DNA of 56,223 nt from an uncultured Acidobacteriota bacterium (GTDB lineage: Bacteria > Acidobacteriota > Polarisedimenticolia > Polarisedimenticolales > Polarisedimenticolaceae), in the NCBI GenBank assembly GCA_945787955.1, contig CALZKF010000002.1:1-56223 (forward strand), given 5' to 3'. The notes under the pieces were generated by a model. It searched no databases and was not told where the DNA came from. It saw only the letters and a program-made list of their open reading frames with translations. The position numbers and the translations under genes are program-made. Shown here one piece after another: positions 30,495-39,086 of this stretch (the first letter of the stretch is position 1; each line of letters opens with the position of its first letter).

Positions 30495-31185
30495 TGCTGG
30501 AAAATGGCTCACCTTGACGCTGTGTTTGACCCTGGCCGCAACCGTCGGCCTGAGTATGGCTGGCCCCAGGGGAGCTCGCCAGCCCCACCGGTACGCACCT
30601 TTGAGCCTGGATCAGGCACCGGTCCTGACTGTGAATCCGGTAGATGGTTCGGTCCTTGCAGCCTGGGGATACCGGGAAGGTGGGGAATACTCCATCGCGC
30701 TGGCGGTCAAAATCGGCGATACCTGGAGCGAGCCGGTGTTCATCGGCCGCGACGACGGGCTGGACCAGCTCGACCCTGCACTGGCGTTCGACAGCCAGGG
30801 CATCGCATACCTCGCTTTCACCGTGTGGCCGTTGCAGGAGATCCGGCTTACCGCCATCGCCGGGGAACCTGGCGAGGCGCTGGCGCCGCGGGTCGTTTCG
30901 CGTCCCGGCGAGCCCTCCCGGACCCCCCAACTCCGCGTGATCGCCGACCGGCTGGTGGTGGGATTCGCTGCAGGCGGCAGCGTCATGATCCGTGACGTGC
31001 CCCTGTTCAGACCGGGCGGATCAGCCTCTGCACTTGGCATCCAGGAAGGACCGGACGCCGTGGATCCCCTGGGCTGGACCTGGACCGGTAACGGCAAGGA
31101 CTCGGACGAGGATCGATCCGGAGATCGCTGGCAGAGCGGCAACGGCGAAGATCCTGCCGCCACCCTGCCGCTGGCACAGCGCTGA
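30487..31185 (+). CDS. Secreted protein of unknown function (BNR/propeller-like repeats)
   Basis: A 232-residue protein with a signal peptide (MRNAGKWLTLTLCLTLAATV, cleavage near SMAGP). The mature part has two blocks resembling BNR/sialidase-type propeller strands (LTVNPVDGSVLAAWGYREGG and DPALAFDSQGIAYLAF) and a polar, Asp/Gly-rich tail (GNGKDSDEDRSGDRW). It is too short for a full propeller, so it may be a fragment or may oligomerise. ATG 30487 overlaps the end of the HTH-TPR gene by 8 bp, so both share a transcript. I do not recognise a specific family; secretion is the firm part of this call. Confidence 0.6.
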   Translation: MRNAGKWLTLTLCLTLAATVGLSMAGPRGARQPHRYAPLSLDQAPVLTVNPVDGSVLAAWGYREGGEYSIALAVKIGDTWSEPVFIGRDDGLDQLDPALAFDSQGIAYLAFTVWPLQEIRLTAIAGEPGEALAPRVVSRPGEPSRTPQLRVIADRLVVGFAAGGSVMIRDVPLFRPGGSASALGIQEGPDAVDPLGWTWTGNGKDSDEDRSGDRWQSGNGEDPAATLPLAQR

Positions 31186-31304
31186 AGCAGACGAAAACGG
31201 AGCGCAAGTCCACACCGGCCCGAGGCCGATATAGAAACCCTGCTTTCGGTTTATATTCGCCTTATCGACACTTGATTATTGCCCGGAACTAAAAACAATT
31301 TACC

Positions 31305-31333
31305 TTGACAGCTTTCTGACGCCTCCTTATTAT
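31305..31333 (+). promoter_or_regulatory. Sigma70-type promoter of the dcw cluster (mraZ promoter)
   Basis: A perfect TTGACA (31305-31310), a 17-bp spacer and TATTAT (31328-31333, 5 of 6) form the best sigma70 promoter in the window. It lies in the 303-bp gap 31186-31488 before mraZ. The predicted start is near 31340, leaving a leader of about 150 nt. Confidence 0.82.
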
Positions 31334-31340
31334 TCCAAGG

Positions 31341-31375
31341 TGGTCGAAAATGGAGTGAAGTGGACCCAACGGGAA
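31341..31375 (+). promoter_or_regulatory. Predicted MraZ operator: four TGG-type boxes at 10-bp spacing
   Basis: Boxes TGGTC (31341), TGGAG (31351), TGGAC (31361) and GGGAA (31371) are each separated by exactly 5 bases. In E. coli MraZ binds repeats of TGGGN with 5-nt spacers in its own leader. The position immediately downstream of the -10 element, at the predicted transcription start, fits an autorepressor site for the mraZ product encoded here. The boxes keep TGG but not the third G, so this is a family-based prediction. Confidence 0.6.
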
Positions 31376-31488
31376 TCTTCAACCTCCAATTACGGGCGGC
31401 GACAGGGCACGGGAACCGGCAGGCTCAGGCCTCCGATCATAACCGGTTTCAAATCCCCTGCCGGCTCCCATCGGACCGGGCGGGCGGA

Positions 31489-31929
31489 ATGCTTCGAGGG
31501 AATTTTCTAGCCAAGGTGGATGACAAGGGCAGGCTCAAGCTCCCTTCCAAGTTCCGGTCGATCATCGAACCGAGATTTGGCCGGGAATTCTTCGTGACCA
31601 GCCTCACCGGCGAATCGATCCGGATCTATCCCATGGAGATCTGGGTCGACATCGAACAGAACCTCTCCGCTTCCTCGGGGTTCAAACCGGCTATTGTCCG
31701 GTTCAAGAACAGGGTGAACTACTTCGGCCAGGTGGCGAACATGGATTCCCAGGGTCGAGTCCTGCTGCACCCCCTGGTGCGGGACAAAGCCGATGTTTGC
31801 GGCGAGGTCGCCGTCCTGGGCCAGCAGAATTTCCTCGAGGTCTGGAACCACAGCCAACTGGAAAAGAAGCTGGAAGCCGAGCCGCTCACCGAAACCGACT
31901 TCGACAATCTGGCCGATCTCGGCATTTAG
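31489..31929 (+). CDS. mraZ: MraZ, transcriptional regulator of the dcw cluster
   Basis: A 146-residue protein made of two AbrB/SpoVT-like beta folds carrying the family motif DxxxR twice: VDDKGRLKLP near residue 10 and MDSQGRVLLHP near 87. MraZ forms ring-shaped oligomers that bind tandem boxes in its own promoter region; such boxes are present at 31341-31375. I chose ATG 31489 because LRGNFLAKVDDKGRLKLPSK is the conserved beginning. An upstream GTG at 31360 would add 43 residues foreign to the family. It is the first gene of the dcw operon, 15 bp before rsmH. Confidence 0.95.
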   Translation: MLRGNFLAKVDDKGRLKLPSKFRSIIEPRFGREFFVTSLTGESIRIYPMEIWVDIEQNLSASSGFKPAIVRFKNRVNYFGQVANMDSQGRVLLHPLVRDKADVCGEVAVLGQQNFLEVWNHSQLEKKLEAEPLTETDFDNLADLGI

Positions 31930-31944
31930 GAGTCGATTCGAATC

Positions 31945-32934
31945 GTGTCGGTATCGATTCTTTACAGCGGAGGCGCTGAGACTATCTTGACGCCCAAAGT
32001 GAATCCGCATCGTCCTGTCCTCCTGAAGGAGGTCGTGGAATTCCTGCGGCCGAAACCGGGCGACACAATTGTGGACGCCACTCTGGGCGCCGGCGGCCAC
32101 GCCGAAGCCCTTCTGGACCGTTTGGGAGAAGACGGCCGGCTGATCGGCATCGACCGGGACCGGTCGGCGCTGGAGATCGCAACAGAAAGACTCAGTGACT
32201 TCGGGCAACGCTTCGTCCCCGTTCACGGCGCCTACGAGGATCTCACCGAAATCCTCAGGGCTCAGGACGCATTTGCCGTAGACGGCATCCTGGCCGACCT
32301 GGGCGTCTCTTCCATTCAGCTCGATTCGGCTGAACGCGGTTTCTCCTTCCGTTTTGACGGTCCCCTGGACATGCGTATGGACCGCTCCCGCGGCATCACC
32401 GCCGCCGAGCTGCTGGAGACGATCTCGCTGAACGAGCTCACACGGGATCTGAGGGTATATGGCGAGGAACGGCTGGCGCGCCGTATCGCACGGGCGATCA
32501 TCGAACGGCGGGAGAAGCGCCCGATCCGGACGACCCTGGAGCTGGCCGGCCTGGTGGTGGAGGCTGCCGGTCCCCGGGCCCGGCAGTATCGCATCCACCC
32601 TGCCACCCGAACCTTCCAGGCCCTGCGCATCCGGGTCAACGGGGAACTCGAAGGGATCGAACGGTTCATCACAGACGCCGTTTCCATGTTGCGCAAAGGA
32701 GCCCGGATCGCGGTGATCTCGTTCCACTCGCTTGAAGACCGGGCGGTAAAACTGGCGTTCAGATCTCTGGCCAACCGCTGTACCTGTCCAAGAGATCTCC
32801 CGGTCTGCGCCTGCGGCAGGGAAAACTTCCTGAAAGTGATCACCGGCAGGCCCCGGACTCCTCTGGATGAAGAGATCCATGCCAATCCCCGGGCACGGAG
32901 CGCCAAACTGCGCGTTGGGGAGAAGATCGGATGA
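31945..32934 (+). CDS. rsmH: 16S rRNA (cytosine-1402 N4)-methyltransferase RsmH (MraW)
   Basis: A 329-residue SAM-dependent methyltransferase. NPHRPVLLKEVVEFL opens the family, the SAM loop is DATLGAGGHAEALL, and GILADLGVSSIQLD, RGFSFRFDGPLDMRMD and VISFHSLEDRAVK are all conserved. It methylates C1402 of 16S rRNA and stands second in most dcw clusters. The GTG at 31945 is preceded by AGGAG at a rather long 12 bases. A TTG at 31987 (after GGAGG) is an alternative that would remove 14 poorly conserved residues. ftsL overlaps its end by four bases. Confidence 0.95.
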   Translation: MSVSILYSGGAETILTPKVNPHRPVLLKEVVEFLRPKPGDTIVDATLGAGGHAEALLDRLGEDGRLIGIDRDRSALEIATERLSDFGQRFVPVHGAYEDLTEILRAQDAFAVDGILADLGVSSIQLDSAERGFSFRFDGPLDMRMDRSRGITAAELLETISLNELTRDLRVYGEERLARRIARAIIERREKRPIRTTLELAGLVVEAAGPRARQYRIHPATRTFQALRIRVNGELEGIERFITDAVSMLRKGARIAVISFHSLEDRAVKLAFRSLANRCTCPRDLPVCACGRENFLKVITGRPRTPLDEEIHANPRARSAKLRVGEKIG

Positions 32935-33308
32935 GCAGGCATGAACCTACCACCCGGAGGTGGAAAAACGTCGATCTGCGTTTAGAACGGGACCCCCGGC
33001 GGAATCTGAAACTGGTCCTGGTGCTGCTGGCGATCACCGCAGCACTGGCGCCACTGGTGACGTACGTCGTGCAGCAGAATCGCTACGTCAAAACCAGGTA
33101 CGAGATCCAGGCGGCCCAGAATGAATTCGATCGACTGGTGGAGGAAGAAAACCGCTACCTGATCGAAAAGGCCAAGATGCAAAATTTCCAGCGGGTGGAG
33201 AAAGCCGCGCCACGGATCGGACTGCGACAGACCGAAACCGACCAGGTCGTCTGGACACGGACGGGGCCGGAACAGAAAGGCGAGCATGTCGCCCGGGCGG
33301 ACCAATGA
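32931..33308 (+). CDS. ftsL: FtsL-like cell-division protein
   Basis: A 125-residue bitopic membrane protein with a basic cytoplasmic tail (TTRRWKNVDLRLERDPRRN), one TM helix (about residues 27-46) and a periplasmic coiled coil (about 50-88, AAQNEFDRLVEEENRYLIEK). Sequence conservation in FtsL is low, so the call relies on size, topology and position between rsmH and ftsI. It helps assemble the FtsQLB complex that activates septal wall synthesis. The start overlaps rsmH (ATGA), and the 3' end overlaps the predicted ftsI start by 23 bp. GGGGAG lies upstream of the ATG. Confidence 0.85.
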   Translation: MSRHEPTTRRWKNVDLRLERDPRRNLKLVLVLLAITAALAPLVTYVVQQNRYVKTRYEIQAAQNEFDRLVEEENRYLIEKAKMQNFQRVEKAAPRIGLRQTETDQVVWTRTGPEQKGEHVARADQ

Positions 33309-35100
33309 GCGGAGCGGAAGAAACAGGTCCGCAATGCAGAGCGTAACCCGCAAGCGAGCGATCCTGATTGCCATGATGTTCGTGGCCCTTGCCTCGGGAG
33401 TGCTGTACAAGCTCTACAGCATCCAGATCGTCCGGAGCGAAGCCTACAAAATCCGCGCCGAGGAGCAGCAGCGCAAGACTACCGTGGAGGCAGGGCGACG
33501 CGGTTCGATTTACGACCGCAACGGGCACGAGCTCGCCCTGAATATCGAGCAGCACCTCCTGTTCGTTTATCCGACCCGGATAACGGATATCGAAGAGACC
33601 GCCCGAAAACTGTCACCGATCCTGGGGTGCACTCCGGGGGAAATCGTCCGGCGCATACGGCGGGCCGGCCGCCGCTCGGTGATAGCCCGGGAACTGAGTT
33701 CGGTGCAGGCCGAACAGATCCGCAATCTGGGTGTTATCGGTCTGGGCGCACCGGCATTTGAGCTGGAGAAACTGTCCCGCCGGTCCTACCCCGGCGGCGA
33801 GTTGGCCGCCCACGTTGTCGGATTCGCCGGATGGGAGCACGACAAGCAGATCGGCCGGGAAGGGATCGAACTCCAGCTCGACGGCAAACTTCAGGGTGAG
33901 CCGATCACCCTGTATGAGAAACGGGACGCCTTCGGAAACGGTTTCGTCCTCCAAACCGCCCCGCTGAGCGACCCTCACCAGGACGTCTACCTCACTATCG
34001 ACGCCGTGCTGCAGCACATCGTCGAGCGAGAACTGGAACGGGTGGTTCGGATGCACCGGGCCGACGCAGCTTCCGCTGTCCTGATGGAGCCGGCCAGCGG
34101 CAAGATTCTGGCCATGGCCAATCGGCCGACGGCGAATCTGGAGAATTTCGGCAAATCCCGGGTTGCATTCCGCCGCAACAGGACGGTGGTGGACCGCTAC
34201 GAACCGGGTTCCACTTTCAAGATCTTCACCGCAGCAGCCTTGCTGGACCAGGGCAAGGTTCAGCCGGGCCAGCGCTACTTCTGCGAGAACGGCAGCTACC
34301 AGGTTCGGAACCGGCTGTACAAAGACCACAAACCATTCGGCACACTGACTTTCCGGGAGATACTGGAAAACTCAAGCAACATCGGCACGATCAAGGCGTC
34401 GGCGGCACTGGACGGCGATCGGTTTCTGAACTACTTGAAAAGCCTTGGTTTCGGCCGAAAAACCGGCATCCTGTTTCCGGGTGAAATCGAGGGCACCCTG
34501 CCTGACATGGGCCTGGCCCCGGAGGTGCACAAGGCATCGCTTGCCATCGGGTACAGCATCAACGTTACCCCGCTGCAGTTGACCGCCGCCGTGGCCGCCG
34601 TGGCGAACCAGGGGGTCCTGGTACCTCCCACTCTGGTGGAAGGGAGCCGCACCCCCGACGGCCGCTGGCATCCCAGAGCCGCCACCGATCCGCGACGGGT
34701 GATGAAAACCGAAACGGCCCGCGCCCTGACCAACCTGTTGGAAGGAGTCGTCCTGCGAGGGACCGGCCGCGGCGCCCGGGTAACCGGATACCGCATCGCC
34801 GGTAAAACAGGAACAACCCGGAAACATATCGAGGGCGAAGGCTACGACAATCCGGGAGGCAAGAAGTACCTCTCTTCCTTCGCCGGGTTCGGGCCGGTGC
34901 GCGACCCGCAACTGGCCCTCCTGGTGGTGGTGGACAGCCCGAAGAGCGGCAGTATCTATGGCGGCGAGATCGCGGCACCCGCTTTCGGGCGGATCATGTC
35001 CGAGGCGTTCCGGCACCTGCGCATCCCGCCGGATCAGGAATCGATGGTCATGCTCGCCACCGGCCCCGCCGCCGTCCAAGGCGCAGAGGCCCGGCGGTGA
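33286..35100 (+). CDS. ftsI: Septal peptidoglycan transpeptidase FtsI (PBP3, class B)
   Basis: A 604-residue class B penicillin-binding protein: TM segment about 24-42, dimerisation domain starting GRRGSIYDRNGHELA, and a transpeptidase domain with SxxK at S309-K312 (EPGSTFK), SxN at 363-365 (NSSN) and KTGT at 507-510. No PASTA domains follow. It cross-links septal wall with FtsW. ATG 33286 has AAGGCGAG at good spacing and overlaps ftsL. ATG 33334 is an alternative with a weaker site that would shorten the cytoplasmic tail by 16 residues. murE overlaps its stop. Confidence 0.95.
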   Translation: MSPGRTNERSGRNRSAMQSVTRKRAILIAMMFVALASGVLYKLYSIQIVRSEAYKIRAEEQQRKTTVEAGRRGSIYDRNGHELALNIEQHLLFVYPTRITDIEETARKLSPILGCTPGEIVRRIRRAGRRSVIARELSSVQAEQIRNLGVIGLGAPAFELEKLSRRSYPGGELAAHVVGFAGWEHDKQIGREGIELQLDGKLQGEPITLYEKRDAFGNGFVLQTAPLSDPHQDVYLTIDAVLQHIVERELERVVRMHRADAASAVLMEPASGKILAMANRPTANLENFGKSRVAFRRNRTVVDRYEPGSTFKIFTAAALLDQGKVQPGQRYFCENGSYQVRNRLYKDHKPFGTLTFREILENSSNIGTIKASAALDGDRFLNYLKSLGFGRKTGILFPGEIEGTLPDMGLAPEVHKASLAIGYSINVTPLQLTAAVAAVANQGVLVPPTLVEGSRTPDGRWHPRAATDPRRVMKTETARALTNLLEGVVLRGTGRGARVTGYRIAGKTGTTRKHIEGEGYDNPGGKKYLSSFAGFGPVRDPQLALLVVVDSPKSGSIYGGEIAAPAFGRIMSEAFRHLRIPPDQESMVMLATGPAAVQGAEARR

Positions 35101-36617
35101 TGCCGGCGCCGGCCATGCGGCTCTCGCACCTGTTGCGCGGAGCCGGCGTGCAGCCGTTGACACCTCCCGAAAGCGACCCTGTGATCCGGCAAATCGGCCT
35201 GGACTCCCGCGCCGTCAAACGGGGCGGCCTGTTCTGCGCCCTGAAAGGGCTGCAGTCCGACGGCGAGCTGTTCGTGCATCAGGCGGTGCAACAGGGCGCC
35301 GCCGCGGTGTTGGCAGGCTCCACACGGCCGGCGGACCTGGATCGATCCGTGGCCTGGCTGCAGGTGCCCAACCCCCGCATGCAGGTCGCGCCACTTTCCA
35401 GGGAGTTGTATGGCCGACCCGACGAGGCGCTGAAGCTGGTCGGCATCACCGGCACCAATGGCAAGACCACCACCACCTATATGGTGGACGCCATCGTTCG
35501 GTCCGCCGGTCTGAAATCGGGAAGGATCGGCACCATCGACTACGCCTGGAACGGCCGGCAGCGGCCGGCGCCTCACACGACGCCGGAGGGCCCGGATCTG
35601 TTCGCCCTCTTCGCCGAGATGCGGGACGCCGGAGTGGCATGGATCACCATGGAGGTCTCCTCCCACGCCCTGAGCATGGGGCGGGTGCGGTCCGCCCGAT
35701 TCGACGTAGCCGCTTTCCTGAACCTGCGCCGCGACCATCTGGACTTCCACCGGGACATGGACTCCTACCTGGATGCGAAATCACTGTTGTTCCAATCCCT
35801 CGGCCCGGACGACACGGCGATCCTCAACGCCGACGACCCGGCCGTCACCGCCGTGGCCCGTAAAACCGGTGCCAAGGTTCTGACATTCGGAAGGAACCGG
35901 TTGGCCGATGTTCAGATCCGGTCCGATTCCTCCACAGTCAGCGGATCCCGGGCGGTTCTGGCAACCCCCTGGGGTGAGCTGCAGGTCTACACACCTCTGG
36001 CCGGCCCATTCAACCTGGAGAACGCAGCCGCGGCGGCGGCCTGCAGTCTGGCAGGCGGCCTGAGTTGCGATGCGGTCCGGCAAGGGATCGCAACGCTCTC
36101 CGCCGTACCCGGCAGGATGGAACGGGTGGACGGCGGCGGCGAATTCGCCGTGTTTGTGGATTACGCCCACACCGACGACGCCCTTTCGGCTTTGCTGGCG
36201 GCTGCCAGGAACCTGGCAACCGGCCGGGTCCTGGTGGTATTCGGTTGTGGCGGCGACCGGGACCGGGGCAAGCGCACCGCCATGGGCGCCACCGCCGCCC
36301 GGATGGCCGACCTGCTGTTTCCCACGTCGGACAACCCGAGGAACGAGGCGCCTGAAGCGATCCTGGCAGAGGTGGAGGAAGGGATCGGCACCGTGCCCGG
36401 CGGCCTGACCCGCAGCTTCATGTCCGTGGACCGGGAAGAAGCGATCCGACTGGCGATCGCAGCGGCCAGACCCGGCGACGTGCTGGTGATCGCCGGCAAG
36501 GGACACGAAACAACCCAGTCCGCCGGCGGCCGCATCCTGCAGTTCGACGACCGGGATGTCGCCCGACGGATCCTGGACGAGGCCCGCCACACAGGGAGGG
36601 ATCATGCCGAGGCTTAG
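35097..36617 (+). CDS. murE: UDP-MurNAc-tripeptide synthetase MurE (meso-diaminopimelate-adding)
   Basis: A 506-residue Mur ligase. The N-terminal UDP-binding domain has IGLDSRAVKRGGLFCAL. The ATP loop is GITGTNGKTTTTYM, followed by MEVSSHAL and a NLRRDHLDFH segment. DNPRNE in the C-terminal domain is the motif that selects meso-diaminopimelate, so the wall is of the usual Gram-negative type. It adds the third residue of the stem peptide. Start GTG-ATG: the GTG at 35097 gives a four-base overlap with ftsI and better spacing from AGAGG, and ATG 35100 is equally possible. murF overlaps its end by 14 bp. Confidence 0.96.
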   Translation: MMPAPAMRLSHLLRGAGVQPLTPPESDPVIRQIGLDSRAVKRGGLFCALKGLQSDGELFVHQAVQQGAAAVLAGSTRPADLDRSVAWLQVPNPRMQVAPLSRELYGRPDEALKLVGITGTNGKTTTTYMVDAIVRSAGLKSGRIGTIDYAWNGRQRPAPHTTPEGPDLFALFAEMRDAGVAWITMEVSSHALSMGRVRSARFDVAAFLNLRRDHLDFHRDMDSYLDAKSLLFQSLGPDDTAILNADDPAVTAVARKTGAKVLTFGRNRLADVQIRSDSSTVSGSRAVLATPWGELQVYTPLAGPFNLENAAAAAACSLAGGLSCDAVRQGIATLSAVPGRMERVDGGGEFAVFVDYAHTDDALSALLAAARNLATGRVLVVFGCGGDRDRGKRTAMGATAARMADLLFPTSDNPRNEAPEAILAEVEEGIGTVPGGLTRSFMSVDREEAIRLAIAAARPGDVLVIAGKGHETTQSAGGRILQFDDRDVARRILDEARHTGRDHAEA

Positions 36618-38001
36618 CATCGGACGGATCCTGGAAGCGACCGGCGGGACCCTGTTGCGTGGCGATCCGGAAACCACGGTCGATTCATTCGAGATCGATA
36701 CACGGCGGGTTCGGAAAGGCGGCCTGTTCGTTGCTCTGAAGGGCGAAAAAACCGACGGTCACAAATTTCTGGACCAGGCCGCGGGCCGGGGTGCTCGCGC
36801 CGCCATTGTCACCCGGGAACTCTCGGAACACGAGAACGCGCCACCGGTCCTGGTCCGGGTGGAGGATGGTTACGCGGCGCTTACCGGTTGCGGCCGGGCG
36901 GCCCGGGACACGATGAAGCGGACAACCGTAATCGCCGTGACCGGCAGCACCGGCAAGACCACCACCAAGGACCTGATCGCCGCCGGACTGGCGGAAAGCC
37001 GCAAGGTCCACAAGACCGGCGGCAATTTCAACAACCACCTGGGCGTTCCGCTAACCCTCCTGGCCTGCCCCGACGATGCCGAGGTCGCCGTCGTGGAACT
37101 GGCCATGAGCGCTCCCGGGGAAATCGCCGCCCTGACCCGGCTCAGCAGGCCGGACTTCGCCCTGGTCACCAACATCTGTCCGGTGCACCTGGCCTCTTTC
37201 GAGAATCTGGACCACCTGGCGGCCGCCAAAGGCGAACTGTTCGCCGTTCTTCCCAGTGATCGGACCTCGGTAGTCAACCTGGACGACACTCATGTCCGGG
37301 TGCAGTCCATGCGCCACTCCGGGCCCCGGCTTACTTACGGCCGGACCGAAGGTGCGGAGGTGCGGCTGGAGCAAGTGCAGGACCGCTTCCTTCCCGGTGT
37401 CGGCTTCACCATCCGCCACGGCGACAATTCCCACCGCTTCAACCTCAGGCTGGGCGGTGGGCACTCGGCCCTGAACGCCGTTGCTGCTCTGGCCGCTATT
37501 TGCGCCGCAGGCGGAGAAATCGACGCCGCCGGGCAGGCGATGGAACGGTTCGAAGCAGGCCCTGGCCGGGGACAGCGCATCGAACTGCCCAGCGGCGCCG
37601 TGGTTATCGACGACAGCTACAACAGCAACCCGACCGCCCTGTCATCCCTCCTGGTAACGTTGAAAGCGACAACGACCGCAGGGCGGAAGATCCTGGTGCT
37701 CGGCGACATGCTGGAGCTTGGACGGGATGAGGAGCGCTTCCATGCGGAGGCCGGGCGCGAAGCCGCGTCCGCCGGGGTCGACGTTCTGATCGGGGTCGGC
37801 CCCCTGGCCCGACACAGCCTGGAAACGGCCCGGAGGTCCGGGGTGGGGGAGACCCACCTGGCTTCCGACGCCGGGTCCGCCGCAGACTACCTGTCGGGCA
37901 AGCTGCACTCCGGCGACCTTGTGCTGGTAAAAGGGTCCCGGGGCATCCGGCTGGACCGCCTGGTTCAGCGGCTGGCCGAGCAACGCCAGGAGGCCGGCTG
38001 A
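36604..38001 (+). CDS. murF: UDP-MurNAc-tripeptide:D-Ala-D-Ala ligase MurF
   Basis: A 465-residue Mur ligase that adds D-Ala-D-Ala to the precursor. Motifs seen: FEIDTRRVRKGGLFVALKGE, ATP loop VTGSTGKTTTKD, TGGNFNNHLGVPLTLL (typical MurF), ELAMSAPGEIA, and DDSYNSNPTAL in the C-terminal half. ATG 36604 follows GGGAGG; the longer frame upstream is read inside murE and lacks family similarity. It overlaps murE by 14 bp, and mraY begins on its stop codon. No ddl for D-Ala-D-Ala supply is in this cluster. Confidence 0.96.
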   Translation: MPRLSIGRILEATGGTLLRGDPETTVDSFEIDTRRVRKGGLFVALKGEKTDGHKFLDQAAGRGARAAIVTRELSEHENAPPVLVRVEDGYAALTGCGRAARDTMKRTTVIAVTGSTGKTTTKDLIAAGLAESRKVHKTGGNFNNHLGVPLTLLACPDDAEVAVVELAMSAPGEIAALTRLSRPDFALVTNICPVHLASFENLDHLAAAKGELFAVLPSDRTSVVNLDDTHVRVQSMRHSGPRLTYGRTEGAEVRLEQVQDRFLPGVGFTIRHGDNSHRFNLRLGGGHSALNAVAALAAICAAGGEIDAAGQAMERFEAGPGRGQRIELPSGAVVIDDSYNSNPTALSSLLVTLKATTTAGRKILVLGDMLELGRDEERFHAEAGREAASAGVDVLIGVGPLARHSLETARRSGVGETHLASDAGSAADYLSGKLHSGDLVLVKGSRGIRLDRLVQRLAEQRQEAG

Positions 38002-39086
38002 TGTTCTATCACCTGCTGGTGCCTCTGACCGATTACCTGCACGCGTTCAACGTGTTCCGGTACATAACATTCCGTGCCTCCATGGCAACCCTGACCGCCC
38101 TCCTGGTCTCCCTGGTTCTGGGTCCGAAGCTGATCCGCCGGCTGCAGCAGTTCGAGGTCGGCCAGGAGATCCGGGAGGAGGGCCCCAGTTCCCACCACGC
38201 CAAGAAAGGCACTCCGACCATGGGCGGTCTCCTGATCGTTACTGCGGTGGTCCTGCCCACGGTGTTGTGGGCCGACCTTCGGAATCCGTACGTCTGGATC
38301 GCCGTCGCCTCCATGTTCACATTCGGCGCCATCGGGTTCCTGGACGACTGGCTCAAGGTCGCCCGGAAGCAGAACCTCGGCTTCACCGCAAGGCGCAAGT
38401 TCCTCTTGCAGGTGCTGGTCGGCGCGGTGTTCGGGCTGCTGCTGCTCTGGATGGAATCCCGCGGACTGTACGACACAGGCCTGACCCTGCCGTTCATCAA
38501 GGGCATATCCCCACATCTGGGCTGGGGCTACGTCTTGTTCACCATCCTGGTACTCACCGGCTCGGCAAACGCGGTGAACCTGACCGATGGCCTGGACGGC
38601 CTGGCAATCGGGGCCTCCCTCATGGTGGCCGCCACCTTCACCGTCATCGCCTACGCCGCCGGCCATGCCCTGGTTGCCGATTACCTGGGGATCCCCAATG
38701 TCAAGGCGGCCGGCGAGCTGACCATCTTCTGCGGCTCCATGGTCGGGGCCTGTCTCGGCTTTCTGTGGTTCAACTCCCATCCGGCGGAAATGTTCATGGG
38801 CGATACCGGATCCATGGCATTGGGCGGCTCCCTGGGAGCCGTGGCAATTCTTGTGAAGCAGGAATTCCTCCTGGTGATCGCCGGCGGCCTGTTCGTACTG
38901 GAGGCGATGTCGGTCATCCTGCAGGTCGGGTCGTTCAAGCTTCGCAAGCGTCGCATTTTCAAAATGTCCCCCCTGCACCACCACTTCGAACTGGCCGGGT
39001 GGAGTGAAACAAAAGTGGTGATCCGTTTCTGGATCATCTCCATAATCTTCGGCCTGCTGGCCCTTGCTTCGCTGAAACTGAGATGA
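38001..39086 (+). CDS. mraY: Phospho-N-acetylmuramoyl-pentapeptide transferase MraY
   Basis: A 361-residue polytopic membrane enzyme (about ten TM segments) that transfers phospho-MurNAc-pentapeptide to undecaprenyl phosphate, producing lipid I. Diagnostic segments are EGPSSHHAKKGTPTMGGLLI, DDWLKVARKQNLGF with the catalytic Asp pair, NLTDGLDGLA, and MSPLHHHFELAGWSE near the C-terminus. The length equals that of E. coli MraY. The ATG shares its first base with the last base of the murF stop (TGATG), and murD overlaps the end by ATGA. Confidence 0.97.
   Translation: MFYHLLVPLTDYLHAFNVFRYITFRASMATLTALLVSLVLGPKLIRRLQQFEVGQEIREEGPSSHHAKKGTPTMGGLLIVTAVVLPTVLWADLRNPYVWIAVASMFTFGAIGFLDDWLKVARKQNLGFTARRKFLLQVLVGAVFGLLLLWMESRGLYDTGLTLPFIKGISPHLGWGYVLFTILVLTGSANAVNLTDGLDGLAIGASLMVAATFTVIAYAAGHALVADYLGIPNVKAAGELTIFCGSMVGACLGFLWFNSHPAEMFMGDTGSMALGGSLGAVAILVKQEFLLVIAGGLFVLEAMSVILQVGSFKLRKRRIFKMSPLHHHFELAGWSETKVVIRFWIISIIFGLLALASLKLR

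Noticed and set aside
31360-31488. Upstream GTG start for mraZ at 31360, adding 43 residues
   Set aside because: The extra residues are not MraZ-like, and the start would fall within the phased operator boxes next to the predicted transcription start.
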